Assembly (NCBI GenBank): GCA_903885795.1
Contig: CAISJV010000052.1
Location: 68,592 to 132,591 of the forward strand
Length of the DNA stretch: 64,000 bases
Origin: an uncultured delta proteobacterium
Lineage (GTDB): Bacteria; Desulfobacterota; Syntrophia; Syntrophales; UBA8958
Reading direction: 5' to 3'
Under the pieces are notes generated by a model. The model was not told the origin of the DNA. It did not search any database and saw only the letters and a program-made list of their open reading frames with translations. Below are positions 7,959 to 15,671 of the stretch, in pieces. The position numbers and the translations under genes were made by a program. Numbering within the stretch: the stretch's first letter is position 1; every line of letters starts with the position of its first letter.

Positions 7959-9413
7959 ATGACGAATATGCCTCCCCGCGTCCGCTTCGCTCCCTCCCCG
8001 ACGGGGGAACTGCACGTCGGCAACGCTCGTACAGCTCTGTTTAACTGGCTTTTTGCGAAGCATAATCGCGGAAACTTTATACTGCGCATAGAGGATACGG
8101 ATCAGGTCCGGACATCCAGGGTCTTCGAGGCAAATCTGCTGCAAGATCTGGCCTGGCTTGGCATCGACTGGGATGAAGGACCTGGCAAGGAAGGGCCTTG
8201 CGGCCCCTACCATCAAAGTGAAAGATTATCACTCTATCGGACGCACCTGGAAAGGCTGATCGCCGCTGAACTTGTCTATCCCTGCTACTGCACAGATGAG
8301 GAGTTGGAGGCGGAAAGACTGAGCCTCGTGTCCCGAAAGATGATGCCCCGCTATATGGGAAAGTGCCGGAATCTGACTGCCGAGACCCGCAGCAGATTGG
8401 CGGCGGAAGGCAGACCGGCGGCCTATCGTTTCCATGTACCCCCGGGGCCGATTACCTTTTCTGATCTGATCAGGGGAGAGATGCGCTTCGAGGGCAGCGC
8501 CCTGGGTGATTTCATTATCGTCCGCTCCAACGGCATCCCGGCCTACAATTTTGCCGTCGTAATAGATGATCATCTGATGGAAATAACTCATGTTATCCGC
8601 GGGGAAGACCACCTTTCCAACACCGCCCTGCAATTGCTTCTCTACCTGGCCCTCGGTTTCGAACCTCCCCGATTCGCCCACCACGCCCTGATCCTGGGGC
8701 GGGACCGATCCAAGCTCAGCAAGCGGCATGGGGCCACCGCCGTCCGGGAATTTCGCGAAAGAGGAATCCTTCCGGAGGTATTGCTAAATTATCTGGCCCT
8801 GCTAGGGGCCTCCTTTGGAGAAGGAAAGGAAGTTTTTACAACCGGGGAGATGATCGACGCATTTTCCCTTGACCGGGCAGGTAAAAGCGGCGCCATCTTT
8901 GATGAAGACAAACTGCTCTGGCTAAACAGCCTGTATATCAGGAAGGAATCTCCGGCGACGCTTGCCGGACACATGCGACCGTTTATCAGCGCAGCCGGCT
9001 ATGATCATATTACTGAGGTCCGTCTCCATAGGATTATCGAGGCAGTCCGGGACAATCTTACGAATCTGGCGGAAATCGGCTATTACCTGCGTGTTTTTGA
9101 CGACAACGCCTACGAACTTTCCGCCGAGGCATTGCAACTCCTTGCCACCGAGGAAGCAAAAAAGGTTATGGTCGGCCTCCTCGATCTACTTGATGATCTT
9201 GGCAAGGTTCCCGCGGAAGACGACCGGCTTTATGGAACCCTGATGCCCCTGATGCCCGAGAAAACGGGCCTGCGGGGGAAGAAAATCTTCATGCCCCTCC
9301 GCGCCGCCCTCACCGGACAAACCAAAGGGCCTGAATTAGACCGATGCTTTGCCGTTCTGGGAAAGTCATCCCTGCAACACCGCCTGCACCGAGCCATCGC
9401 CGCTACAGCCTGA
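7959..9413 (+). CDS. gltX: Glutamyl-tRNA synthetase
   Basis: Charges tRNA-Glu (and possibly tRNA-Gln if the cell uses the amidotransferase route) in the cytoplasm. The 484 residues match class I bacterial GluRS. The HIGH motif appears as PSPTGELHVGNART (about 13-25) and KMSKS as SKLSKRHG (about 250-257). A CYC...C cluster (YPCYCTDEEL, KCR) resembles the zinc-binding insertion. GEDHLSNT and an all-helical anticodon-binding C terminus complete the pattern. It starts after the repeat cluster and is convergent with the toxin-antitoxin pair downstream; no clear terminator is seen in the 33-base gap. Confidence 0.96.
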   Translation: MTNMPPRVRFAPSPTGELHVGNARTALFNWLFAKHNRGNFILRIEDTDQVRTSRVFEANLLQDLAWLGIDWDEGPGKEGPCGPYHQSERLSLYRTHLERLIAAELVYPCYCTDEELEAERLSLVSRKMMPRYMGKCRNLTAETRSRLAAEGRPAAYRFHVPPGPITFSDLIRGEMRFEGSALGDFIIVRSNGIPAYNFAVVIDDHLMEITHVIRGEDHLSNTALQLLLYLALGFEPPRFAHHALILGRDRSKLSKRHGATAVREFRERGILPEVLLNYLALLGASFGEGKEVFTTGEMIDAFSLDRAGKSGAIFDEDKLLWLNSLYIRKESPATLAGHMRPFISAAGYDHITEVRLHRIIEAVRDNLTNLAEIGYYLRVFDDNAYELSAEALQLLATEEAKKVMVGLLDLLDDLGKVPAEDDRLYGTLMPLMPEKTGLRGKKIFMPLRAALTGQTKGPELDRCFAVLGKSSLQHRLHRAIAATA

Positions 9414-9446
9414 ACATATACAGATCAGTGCCGCCGGCATTGACTG

Positions 9447-10121
9447 TTACCTGGCCGTGGCCTCCTCAAGCCTGTCGATGGATGCCTTGAGGATGGTAAA
9501 ATTTTTCTCCACATAATAACTCCGCTTTTCCGCCGCCAGCAGCGACCCCAACTTTGACGTGTAATCCTGCTTGGTCAGCAAGTCGATCCTACGCCGGACC
9601 TCTTTCAAGACATCAGGATCGGCAGCAGGCGTGATACCTTTCTTCACTAAAAATTCCATGTCATAGACGTCACGGATCTCTTTTCTATCCATAAAGGCGG
9701 CGATTTTTGAGGACATCATCGCCGGCAGCGAAACCGTACGCAGGAGCACCTGTCGAAATGAGTGGGGGCTGAAGGCAATGGCCTGCTCAGAAAGAGGCGA
9801 TTGGACTTCTTTGCGGATTTCTATTTTGAGACGGCGGGGATATGTTGGTGAACTCAGCTCAAACAGGAGGGTATAATATTTGTCAGCGGCGTCTTTGAGA
9901 TCGTAAAAACGGTTAAGATAATCAGTCATCTCCTTAAATATTTTCGAGGCATCCTCTGGGTGCGCCAACCAGAAATCGAGATCAACAGAAAAACGATCCA
10001 ACCCGTGACAAAGCCGCAGCATCGTGCCGCCGCCAAAGATCAGTCTGTGCAGGAAACGTCCGCTGTTTAGCCTGTCCAGCACTTCCATTTCAAGACATTC
10101 CTGAGCAATCAGATCTTGCAT
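9447..10121 (-). CDS. AbiEii-type nucleotidyltransferase toxin
   Basis: Likely toxin of a type IV toxin-antitoxin and phage abortive-infection pair. The 224 residues carry the AbiEii nucleotidyltransferase signature: FGGGTMLRLCHG (about 29-40), then RFSVDLDFWL with the catalytic DxD around residues 47-49. MMSSKIAAFMDRKEIRDVYDMEFLVKKG is the conserved second region with Lys and Asp residues. Known homologues transfer nucleotides to tRNA or GTP. Its start overlaps the antitoxin gene by 13 bases, so the two are coupled. The family call is secure; the phage-defence role is inferred. Confidence 0.9.
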   Translation of the reverse strand: MQDLIAQECLEMEVLDRLNSGRFLHRLIFGGGTMLRLCHGLDRFSVDLDFWLAHPEDASKIFKEMTDYLNRFYDLKDAADKYYTLLFELSSPTYPRRLKIEIRKEVQSPLSEQAIAFSPHSFRQVLLRTVSLPAMMSSKIAAFMDRKEIRDVYDMEFLVKKGITPAADPDVLKEVRRRIDLLTKQDYTSKLGSLLAAEKRSYYVEKNFTILKASIDRLEEATAR

Positions 10122-10705
10122 ATCGTTTTAATCCGATCCTTTAGATAGGGAGAAAAGGGATCCATTTGCTGCACGAGCATTTCCTTGTCCAAGCGCGCCA
10201 GATCAAGGGAATCCCAATCCAGTGGATATCGCCCCAGGAAATGCAGATACGCCGCATCGAGAAAGGCTTTTTCGGGGGAGGCGATAAAATACCCTTCCCT
10301 CCTGACAAATCCGCGATAATACTGATTTTTCATCTGATAATATCGGAAGCGCACCCCCTGGACTTCCCGCACCGGCGAGCGGCGCCGGGTAACGCCTTCA
10401 TACCAGTCCTGCTGGACCTGCGTGGAAATCCCATAAAAGGAAAGGGCCGAGAGGCATGAAATATAAGACGGGACATGGAGAAAATTGCTGATCCGAAAAA
10501 AGTCTTCCCCGCCATAACGCTCCCAGTTACGGGCCAGGACATAGAAATTTTTCTTCAAACGGATGAAATAACCTTTTTCTACATACCGATTACATAAAAC
10601 ATGAGCGGAGGGCAGCGCAATACCCCTTCCGGCGGCGACATCCGCGACGGTGAAAAATGGATAATCTTTGAAATTTTGCCATTCTCTGTCGACGGTCAAG
10701 TACAT
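10109..10705 (-). CDS. AbiEi-type antitoxin / transcriptional repressor
   Basis: Antitoxin partner of the nucleotidyltransferase. The 198-residue protein begins with a winged-helix segment (FFTVADVAAGRGIALPSAHVLCNRYVEKGYFIRLKKNFYV, residues 17-56). The AbiEi C-terminal domain follows, with YISCLSALSFYGIS and SPEKAFLDAAYL. In studied AbiE systems the antitoxin represses its own promoter by binding inverted repeats, and here an inverted repeat covers the promoter and the start codon. The start MYLTVD is supported by that architecture. Order (antitoxin first) and overlap match the family. Confidence 0.9.
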   Translation of the reverse strand: MYLTVDREWQNFKDYPFFTVADVAAGRGIALPSAHVLCNRYVEKGYFIRLKKNFYVLARNWERYGGEDFFRISNFLHVPSYISCLSALSFYGISTQVQQDWYEGVTRRRSPVREVQGVRFRYYQMKNQYYRGFVRREGYFIASPEKAFLDAAYLHFLGRYPLDWDSLDLARLDKEMLVQQMDPFSPYLKDRIKTICKI

Positions 10706-10753
10706 ATCCTTAACTATTTTGTTAAGTATATGTACTTAGGTTCGTCATGTCAA
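10698..10753 (-). promoter_or_regulatory. Promoter and inverted-repeat operator of the abiE pair
   Basis: On the minus strand TTGACA (10753-10748), a 17-base spacer and TATACT (10730-10725) form a near-perfect sigma-70 promoter. A 17-base inverted repeat with 16 matches (arms 10698-10714 and 10721-10737, 6-base gap) spans the -10, the predicted start near 10718, and the antitoxin ATG at 10705. This gives a very short untranslated leader and fits autorepression. Confidence 0.8.
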
Positions 10754-10783
10754 TAGACAAATGTTGAAGCGAGTTTCTCAGGA

Positions 10784-11629
10784 CTATGGGAGATCCCAGG
10801 CTGTCTGGAGCTTCCGGTAGGTCCCTTCCGGGAGCTGGATGAGGATGGGATTTGCCGAAGGATCGAGCCAGCGGAGGAGTCTCTCCATGTTTTCCTGCGA
10901 CATGGCCGTACATCCCGCCGTCCCTGCATCAGATCCTTTCCAGATGTGAATAAAAATACATGAACCCCTGCCGGGGATGACTGGGTTGGTGTTATGATCG
11001 ACAACAATGCCCAGGCGGTACTGGACGTCAGGACGGAGCATCTCTTCGGCGCTTTTCCAGTCGGGATTAATCAGGGCTGAATCGACAATCCGGTTATAGT
11101 GAAGGGACTGGGTGTCATCGACGCATCGCAGGGACGGCGTTGCTTGCATGTAAGGCAGTTTGATCCCGCCGGCTATCTTAGGCGGAGCATAACCAAAGGC
11201 GCTACTCAACCTGAAAATTCCCGCTGGGGCCCGCCCGTCTCCCTCCCGCTTTTTCGGGCCGGTGTCTCGATTGGCTTCCGTATCAGCAGACGGATGGAGG
11301 CCAATGCCCCATCCCAGGCCGTTGCGCCCGACCACGACAGGGATAGACTCCCCCACCGCTTTCCACGTCTCGTTTGCGGAAGATCTTTCGTAGCATTGAA
11401 GACTCCCCTGATGAGCTTTCCAATTAGCGGTTTTGACAACCACTGCCTGCCGGGACGTCGATGAAGACGATGTCCAAGCGTCGGCGGGAACGGAAAAGGA
11501 AATAAGGAAAATTAAGGAAATAAAAACACCCCCATAAAGGTTACAGTAAATGTCTGTCCAGACCATTCCGATTTCGAATGGCCTTACCCATAATGACCTC
11601 GGCTCTTTATGAACGATTGATTTTTCCAT
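10784..11629 (-). CDS. L,D-transpeptidase family protein (YkuD-like), exported
   Basis: Predicted periplasmic enzyme acting on peptidoglycan cross-links or on lipoprotein anchoring. The catalytic signature HIWKGSDAGTAGCTAM puts His at 228 and the nucleophile Cys at 240 (numbered from the first ATG), fitting HX(n)GC of the YkuD fold. Residues 24-50 are hydrophobic and end SVPADAW, a probable signal peptide. ATG at 11566 would place this signal at the N terminus and may be the real start. The Gly/Arg-rich stretch around 100-140 includes DGRAPAGIFRL, a common feature of YafK/ErfK-type members. It lies downstream of an AmpG-like permease, which suggests a shared cell-wall theme. Confidence 0.85.
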   Translation of the reverse strand: MEKSIVHKEPRSLWVRPFEIGMVWTDIYCNLYGGVFISLIFLISFSVPADAWTSSSSTSRQAVVVKTANWKAHQGSLQCYERSSANETWKAVGESIPVVVGRNGLGWGIGLHPSADTEANRDTGPKKREGDGRAPAGIFRLSSAFGYAPPKIAGGIKLPYMQATPSLRCVDDTQSLHYNRIVDSALINPDWKSAEEMLRPDVQYRLGIVVDHNTNPVIPGRGSCIFIHIWKGSDAGTAGCTAMSQENMERLLRWLDPSANPILIQLPEGTYRKLQTAWDLP

Positions 11630-11663
11630 GTCAAGATGCGATCGGCTCCCTGATGACTCCTGC

Positions 11664-12881
11664 TCAGGTTTTAGGGTCGACTCCGCCGGCCCATTTGTTA
11701 TATCTAATTAGCAACAGTAGCCCCGGAATGGCCAGGGCGGTGCAGATGATAAAAAACCATACCCAGCCGGCGGCGACGACAAGATACCCGGTGGGTGCCC
11801 CGGTGATGTAGCGGCTTACCGCCATGAGGCTGCTCAGGAGGGCGTACTGGGTTGCCGTGAAGCGGGCATTGCAGAGACCCATGAGGAGGGCCATATAGGC
11901 CGCCGTCCCCATGCCGCCGCAGATGTTTTCCACGCCAATGACGACGCTCAGAGCCCAGAGCTGGCGACCCGTAAACTCCAGGAGGACAAAAGAGATTGTG
12001 GAGACACCCTGTAGTATCCCGAAGACTAGGAGGGAGCGCCGCAGATCCCATTTCGTCATCAGGGCGCCGCCAACAATGCCCCCCATGATCGTGGCAGCCA
12101 TGCCGAAACCCTTGAAGATGGTTCCGAGTTCCGTTCGGGAAAAGCCGATGTGCTGAAGGATATAGGGTGTTGTCATCTGGGCGGCGGCGACATCCCCGAT
12201 TTTATAGAGGATAACGAAAAGGAGAATCTCCCAGGCCCCCGGCCGCCGGAAGAATTCTACAAAGGGATAAATGATGGCCTCGTGGAGGCTTTTTGGCGGC
12301 GTTGCCGTCTCCTGCCGGGGACGTCCCTGAGCGGGGTCCGGGCATAAAAATGTGGCAACGCAGCCGATGACCATGACCAGTCCCATAATTACATAAACGC
12401 TGCGCCAGGAGATGTGATCCGACAGGATCAGGGCCAGGGCGCCGCTGACCAGGATGGCCAGCCGGTAACCCATGATCCATATTCCCGCTCCCGCCCCTCG
12501 CTCTTCGGGAGCAAGATATTCCGTTCGGTAGGCGTCCAGAACGATGTCCTGGCTGGCGCTGAAAAAGGCCAGGGCCACGGCCCAGAGGGCGACAAGGAGG
12601 GGTTGCGAGGAGGGGTTGAAAAAGCCCATCGTGGCGATGATTGCAATAAGGGCCAATTGGGTGATGAGCATCCATCCCCTTCTCCTGCCCAGGAAAGGGG
12701 GGATGTAGCGATCCATAAAAGGCGACCAGAGAAACTTGAAGGCGTAGGGAAGGCCGACCAGGGAAAAAATGCCGATCGTCTTGATATCGACGCCCTCCGT
12801 GACCAGCCAGGCGGAGAGGGTAGAACTTGTCAGGGCCAGGGGCATCCCGGAAGCAAACCCCAGGACAAGCATGAGGAGCAT
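11664..12881 (-). CDS. ampG: AmpG-like muropeptide permease (MFS)
   Basis: Inner-membrane major facilitator protein expected to import anhydro-muropeptides for cell-wall recycling. The 405 residues form about 12 hydrophobic segments. Close AmpG signatures are LGFASGMPLALTSSTLSAW, KTIGIFSLVGLPYAFKFLWSP, DRYIPPFLGRRRGW and FSASQDIVLDAYRTE. The first ATG gives a slightly short N terminus; an alignable upstream stretch (IFKIYLSKK) has no standard start codon, so ATG 12881 is kept. Neighbours on the same strand are an L,D-transpeptidase and a C26 amidotransferase. Confidence 0.88.
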   Translation of the reverse strand: MLLMLVLGFASGMPLALTSSTLSAWLVTEGVDIKTIGIFSLVGLPYAFKFLWSPFMDRYIPPFLGRRRGWMLITQLALIAIIATMGFFNPSSQPLLVALWAVALAFFSASQDIVLDAYRTEYLAPEERGAGAGIWIMGYRLAILVSGALALILSDHISWRSVYVIMGLVMVIGCVATFLCPDPAQGRPRQETATPPKSLHEAIIYPFVEFFRRPGAWEILLFVILYKIGDVAAAQMTTPYILQHIGFSRTELGTIFKGFGMAATIMGGIVGGALMTKWDLRRSLLVFGILQGVSTISFVLLEFTGRQLWALSVVIGVENICGGMGTAAYMALLMGLCNARFTATQYALLSSLMAVSRYITGAPTGYLVVAAGWVWFFIICTALAIPGLLLLIRYNKWAGGVDPKT

Positions 12882-12937
12882 CTTTTTGCTGAGGTAGATT
12901 TTAAAAATGGCAAGCGCCCCAATGTTAAGTCAAATGT

Positions 12938-13759
12938 TTAAAAGGCAGAAACCCTGTTATTTGCTGCCGCCTTCACGAGGGCCAAAAACGGCTGGCGATG
13001 AGGCGCCTCATCCTGCATCCGTTCGGGGTGCCACTGAAGCCCCAGGACAAACCGGTTGCTTGCGGCCCAGGGCGAACCGGGGTCGGGTTCGATGGCCTCG
13101 ATGATCCCGTCGGCGCTCCAGGCCGATGCGATGAGGTACTTCCCAAGCCAGTCCGGATGGATGGCCTGGTGATGGAAGGAATTCGTCGCCAGCATGGCCC
13201 CCGGTGGCGTGTCTGTGGTGCGAGCAGCCAGGCCGTTAGGAATGAACCGGACGGGATGCCGGAAAAGAGAGGCTTCTTTCCCTTGCTTCTCCCTGTCTTG
13301 CTGGCTGTGAGGCAGGGGTGCACCCCCATCCGCCGCCTTGCATTCCGTGCCAATGTCCTGAATCAGGGCGCCCCCTCGGGAAATGGCAAGGAGTTGACAA
13401 CCCCCGCATATGCCCAGCACCGGAAGATCAGTTTCTTCCAGGATAATTTTGGCCAAGGCGATATCGAAATCATCCCGTCGGGGATGCATCAGTTCTTCAT
13501 CCGGTTGCGGATGTCCGCCGTAATGTTCCGGCCGGTAGTCGGCCCCGCCGATGAAAAGAAAACCGCTCAGTAAAGTAATTATTTCGCGGATCTGCCGGTA
13601 ATCCTGATAAGGGGGGATACAGATGGGGATACCGCCGGCGCCCGCTATGGCATCAATATAGGCCAGAGGCGCCATCGCCTCGCCGGGGTCATCCCCTGAC
13701 GGCGGCGGGATAGACATGTTTACTCCGATAAACGGCAGGGAATCCGGTGTTTTCAACAT
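12938..13759 (-). CDS. Gamma-glutamyl-gamma-aminobutyrate hydrolase family protein (peptidase C26)
   Basis: Class I glutamine amidotransferase-like hydrolase of 273 residues. The nucleophile elbow is LGICGGCQLL with Cys at about 118, and the catalytic His-Glu pair is in LQWHPE near the C terminus. FIGGADYRPEHYGG is the conserved oxyanion region of PuuD-like enzymes. Known relatives cleave gamma-glutamyl bonds (gamma-glutamyl-GABA, polyglutamate). Its position upstream of ampG could hint at cell-wall peptide turnover, but this is only contextual. It has no signal peptide. Confidence 0.85.
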   Translation of the reverse strand: MLKTPDSLPFIGVNMSIPPPSGDDPGEAMAPLAYIDAIAGAGGIPICIPPYQDYRQIREIITLLSGFLFIGGADYRPEHYGGHPQPDEELMHPRRDDFDIALAKIILEETDLPVLGICGGCQLLAISRGGALIQDIGTECKAADGGAPLPHSQQDREKQGKEASLFRHPVRFIPNGLAARTTDTPPGAMLATNSFHHQAIHPDWLGKYLIASAWSADGIIEAIEPDPGSPWAASNRFVLGLQWHPERMQDEAPHRQPFLALVKAAANNRVSAF

Positions 13760-13764
13760 ATTTT

Positions 13765-13791
13765 GGCCCCGGCTTTCGCCGGAATGACGAC
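13765..13791. repeat. Short palindromic repeat (half copy of the ThyX-linker element)
   Basis: GGCCCCGGCTTTCGCCGGAATGACG-type sequence. It matches the end of the element found in frame inside the neighbouring thyX-like gene (14510-14584), sits just upstream of the C26 gene, and includes the hairpin CCGGCTTTCGCCGG. Confidence 0.6.
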
Positions 13792-13843
13792 AGGGAGACC
13801 GAAATGGAATCTTTCAAAGGTCTTTAATAGGAGCGCGGTACCC

Positions 13844-15442
13844 CTATTCATATGTTTGCCTATAAAGGACGTCAAACCCGTCTTTACCCGTGGCCAGAAG
13901 CAAGGTCAAAGGCATGACCGACCGGGCCGCCGCCAGCATCTTTTCCGTCAAATCACGGATGTCCCACTGGGCGTGGCGGTCCGCCCGGAGCCGGGCTATA
14001 TGGTAGAGTTCTCGGGCATTTACCTTCATGGCGACGCGGCGCCGGTGGGCATTGGTCAGTATATAAGGGGCCGCCGCAAAGGTCGCCTTTCTCATTTGCC
14101 CGTAGATTTCATTCGTCCGGGTCATGATATCCATGAATGACTCCTCCATGCCAATTTCCCTGATTGCCGGCGGCACGGTAACCCCGAGGGCGGGATCATA
14201 GTCCTGAACAGTGAGGGTGGCCATGCGGTGCCGTTTCAACTGGGCGAAACAACTGGCACTAACCGTCAACTCAAAGAGGAGTTCCACATGTTCGAATTCC
14301 CGCAGGACGGGATCATAGGCCCGGATATGGCGGAGCGCGGCCCGCATCATATCCTGCCGCTGCTGCTCACCCATCTGTCCGGCCAGGATAAAGCACTCTG
14401 CCAGGGAACGATCCGAGGAAGAATGGATCAGTCCCGCCAGCACCCGCAGGTCGGCGTCGGGGGTGGCATGCACCAGGGAAACGGTAGGGATCTCATCCGA
14501 TGGCGACGTCGCCCCGGCGAAAACCGGAACAGATTCCATATTTTTCAGGGATTGTCTGGATTCCGGGTCGAGCCCGGAATGACGTAAAAGATCGTTTCCC
14601 GAAGTATGCGTATGCGGCGGAAGTTGCACGGGCTGTATCGGTTGCAATGGCGGCAAAGGTTTCAGCGCGGAAACCATCTCCCGCAGTTCCTGGCGCGTCA
14701 GACGGTCATAGTCTGTCGCTTCCGTATAACGAACCAGGGAAGGGGCCACGGATTTAGTGCTCTTGAAGAGAGCGGCGCTGAAATCCCTGGCTTCGGCAAG
14801 GGGGTGGGCGGCCAGACGACGGAGCATCAGTTCCAGGTTCCGGGCGTTGAGGGTCATGCCTAACTGTGTTTCCGTTGCCAGGGCAATCGCGTAGCGGGCG
14901 TCTTCCTTGGCCCACCCTTCCAGCAGGGAGCGATTGGCCGGATCAGCGGCCAAGTCAGGGTGCTTCGCAAAGACGTATGGTCGCAGCCGTTCATAGCAGG
15001 CATGGTAGTATTCATTCTGGCGCCGGATCATTTCCGCAAACGGGGCTTCGAGACCGGCCTTTTTGATTTCCGCGGGGACAACGAAGTCATCCTTGAAAAG
15101 AACATACCGCTGGGATTTCTCCGTATACGAGCAGAGGCGGAATTTTTCGATATCCTCGACGAGGAGACGAGATACGCCCAGGACATCGATGTTGAACACC
15201 GCATGTTCGGCAATGGAGCTGTGGCCCATCTCGAAGACGATATTCCGGTTGGACTGCCTGGCCTTGTCCACCTCTCCCCGCGCCGCCGCCCGCAGCTCAT
15301 GGACCGCCTTGGGAGACCTGCTGATCCGGGCATAAGCGGCGGCGATCGTCTCCGGCGTCAGCTCTTCGAGATCCTCACAAAGATCCTCCAGATCCATGAT
15401 GGTTTCATAATCGATATTGTAACCGGCAAGGATAACTTTCAT
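13844..15442 (-). CDS. thyX: Double-length ThyX-like (FAD-dependent thymidylate synthase) protein
   Basis: At 532 residues this is over twice the usual ThyX (about 220-250) and appears to be two ThyX folds in tandem. The N-terminal copy has MGHSSIAEHAVFNIDVLGVSR but its RHR motif reads EKFRLCSYTEKSQRY (about 99-113), so flavin/dUMP binding may be lost there. The C-terminal copy keeps KRHRMATLTV (near 403) and ends with NARELYHIARLRADRHAQWDIR, the usual NLREW.HF..LR....Q.EIR region. Residues about 286-311 between them are encoded by a dispersed palindromic repeat. It would methylate dUMP to dTMP, but the unusual motifs mean activity is unproven. Confidence 0.8.
   Translation of the reverse strand: MKVILAGYNIDYETIMDLEDLCEDLEELTPETIAAAYARISRSPKAVHELRAAARGEVDKARQSNRNIVFEMGHSSIAEHAVFNIDVLGVSRLLVEDIEKFRLCSYTEKSQRYVLFKDDFVVPAEIKKAGLEAPFAEMIRRQNEYYHACYERLRPYVFAKHPDLAADPANRSLLEGWAKEDARYAIALATETQLGMTLNARNLELMLRRLAAHPLAEARDFSAALFKSTKSVAPSLVRYTEATDYDRLTRQELREMVSALKPLPPLQPIQPVQLPPHTHTSGNDLLRHSGLDPESRQSLKNMESVPVFAGATSPSDEIPTVSLVHATPDADLRVLAGLIHSSSDRSLAECFILAGQMGEQQRQDMMRAALRHIRAYDPVLREFEHVELLFELTVSASCFAQLKRHRMATLTVQDYDPALGVTVPPAIREIGMEESFMDIMTRTNEIYGQMRKATFAAAPYILTNAHRRRVAMKVNARELYHIARLRADRHAQWDIRDLTEKMLAAARSVMPLTLLLATGKDGFDVLYRQTYE
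14510..14584 (-). repeat. Dispersed palindromic repeat inserted in frame in thyX
   Basis: About 75 bases with GC-rich hairpin ends (CCGGGCTCGACCCGG and CCGGTTTTCGCCGG on the minus strand). It is translated as RHSGLDPESRQSLKNMESV and onward to VFAGATS. This is the typical accidental peptide of the common GGAATGAC/GGATTCC intergenic repeats. It falls in the linker between the two ThyX domains. Confidence 0.7.
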
Positions 15443-15541
15443 ATACTTATCTCTCTAATCGGATGTGGGGCTTTTGTATATGAACTCCCTTTTATTATCA
15501 AGAAAATTAGTCCGTCTGCCCGAGCTTGACCTTCGGCAAGG

Positions 15542-15577
15542 TTATCTCTTGACAGGAAGAGATAAAAAAAGGATAAG
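15542..15577 (+). promoter_or_regulatory. Predicted sigma-70 promoter of der with overlapping inverted repeat
   Basis: TTGACA (15549-15554), a 17-base spacer and GATAAG (15572-15577). An inverted repeat TTATCTCT/AGAGATAA (15542-15549 and 15558-15565) overlaps the -35 and spacer and could be an operator. Predicted transcription starts near 15585, 30 bases before a short reading frame. Confidence 0.55.
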
Positions 15578-15614
15578 GGTGGGAAATCGTTAAACAACAA
15601 TAAGGGATCGGAAG

Positions 15615-15671
15615 ATGAATAAGGTCCAAGTTATTAACATTTACGACAACATCGGAAAGGCTGGGGTATGA
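15615..15671 (+). CDS. 18-residue upstream reading frame coupled to der
   Basis: ATG at 15615 with GGATCGGAAG ahead of it encodes MNKVQVINIYDNIGKAGV, and its TGA overlaps the der ATG (ATGA). Such an arrangement couples der translation to the short frame. The peptide is not recognised and may be only a leader. Confidence 0.4.
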   Translation: MNKVQVINIYDNIGKAGV

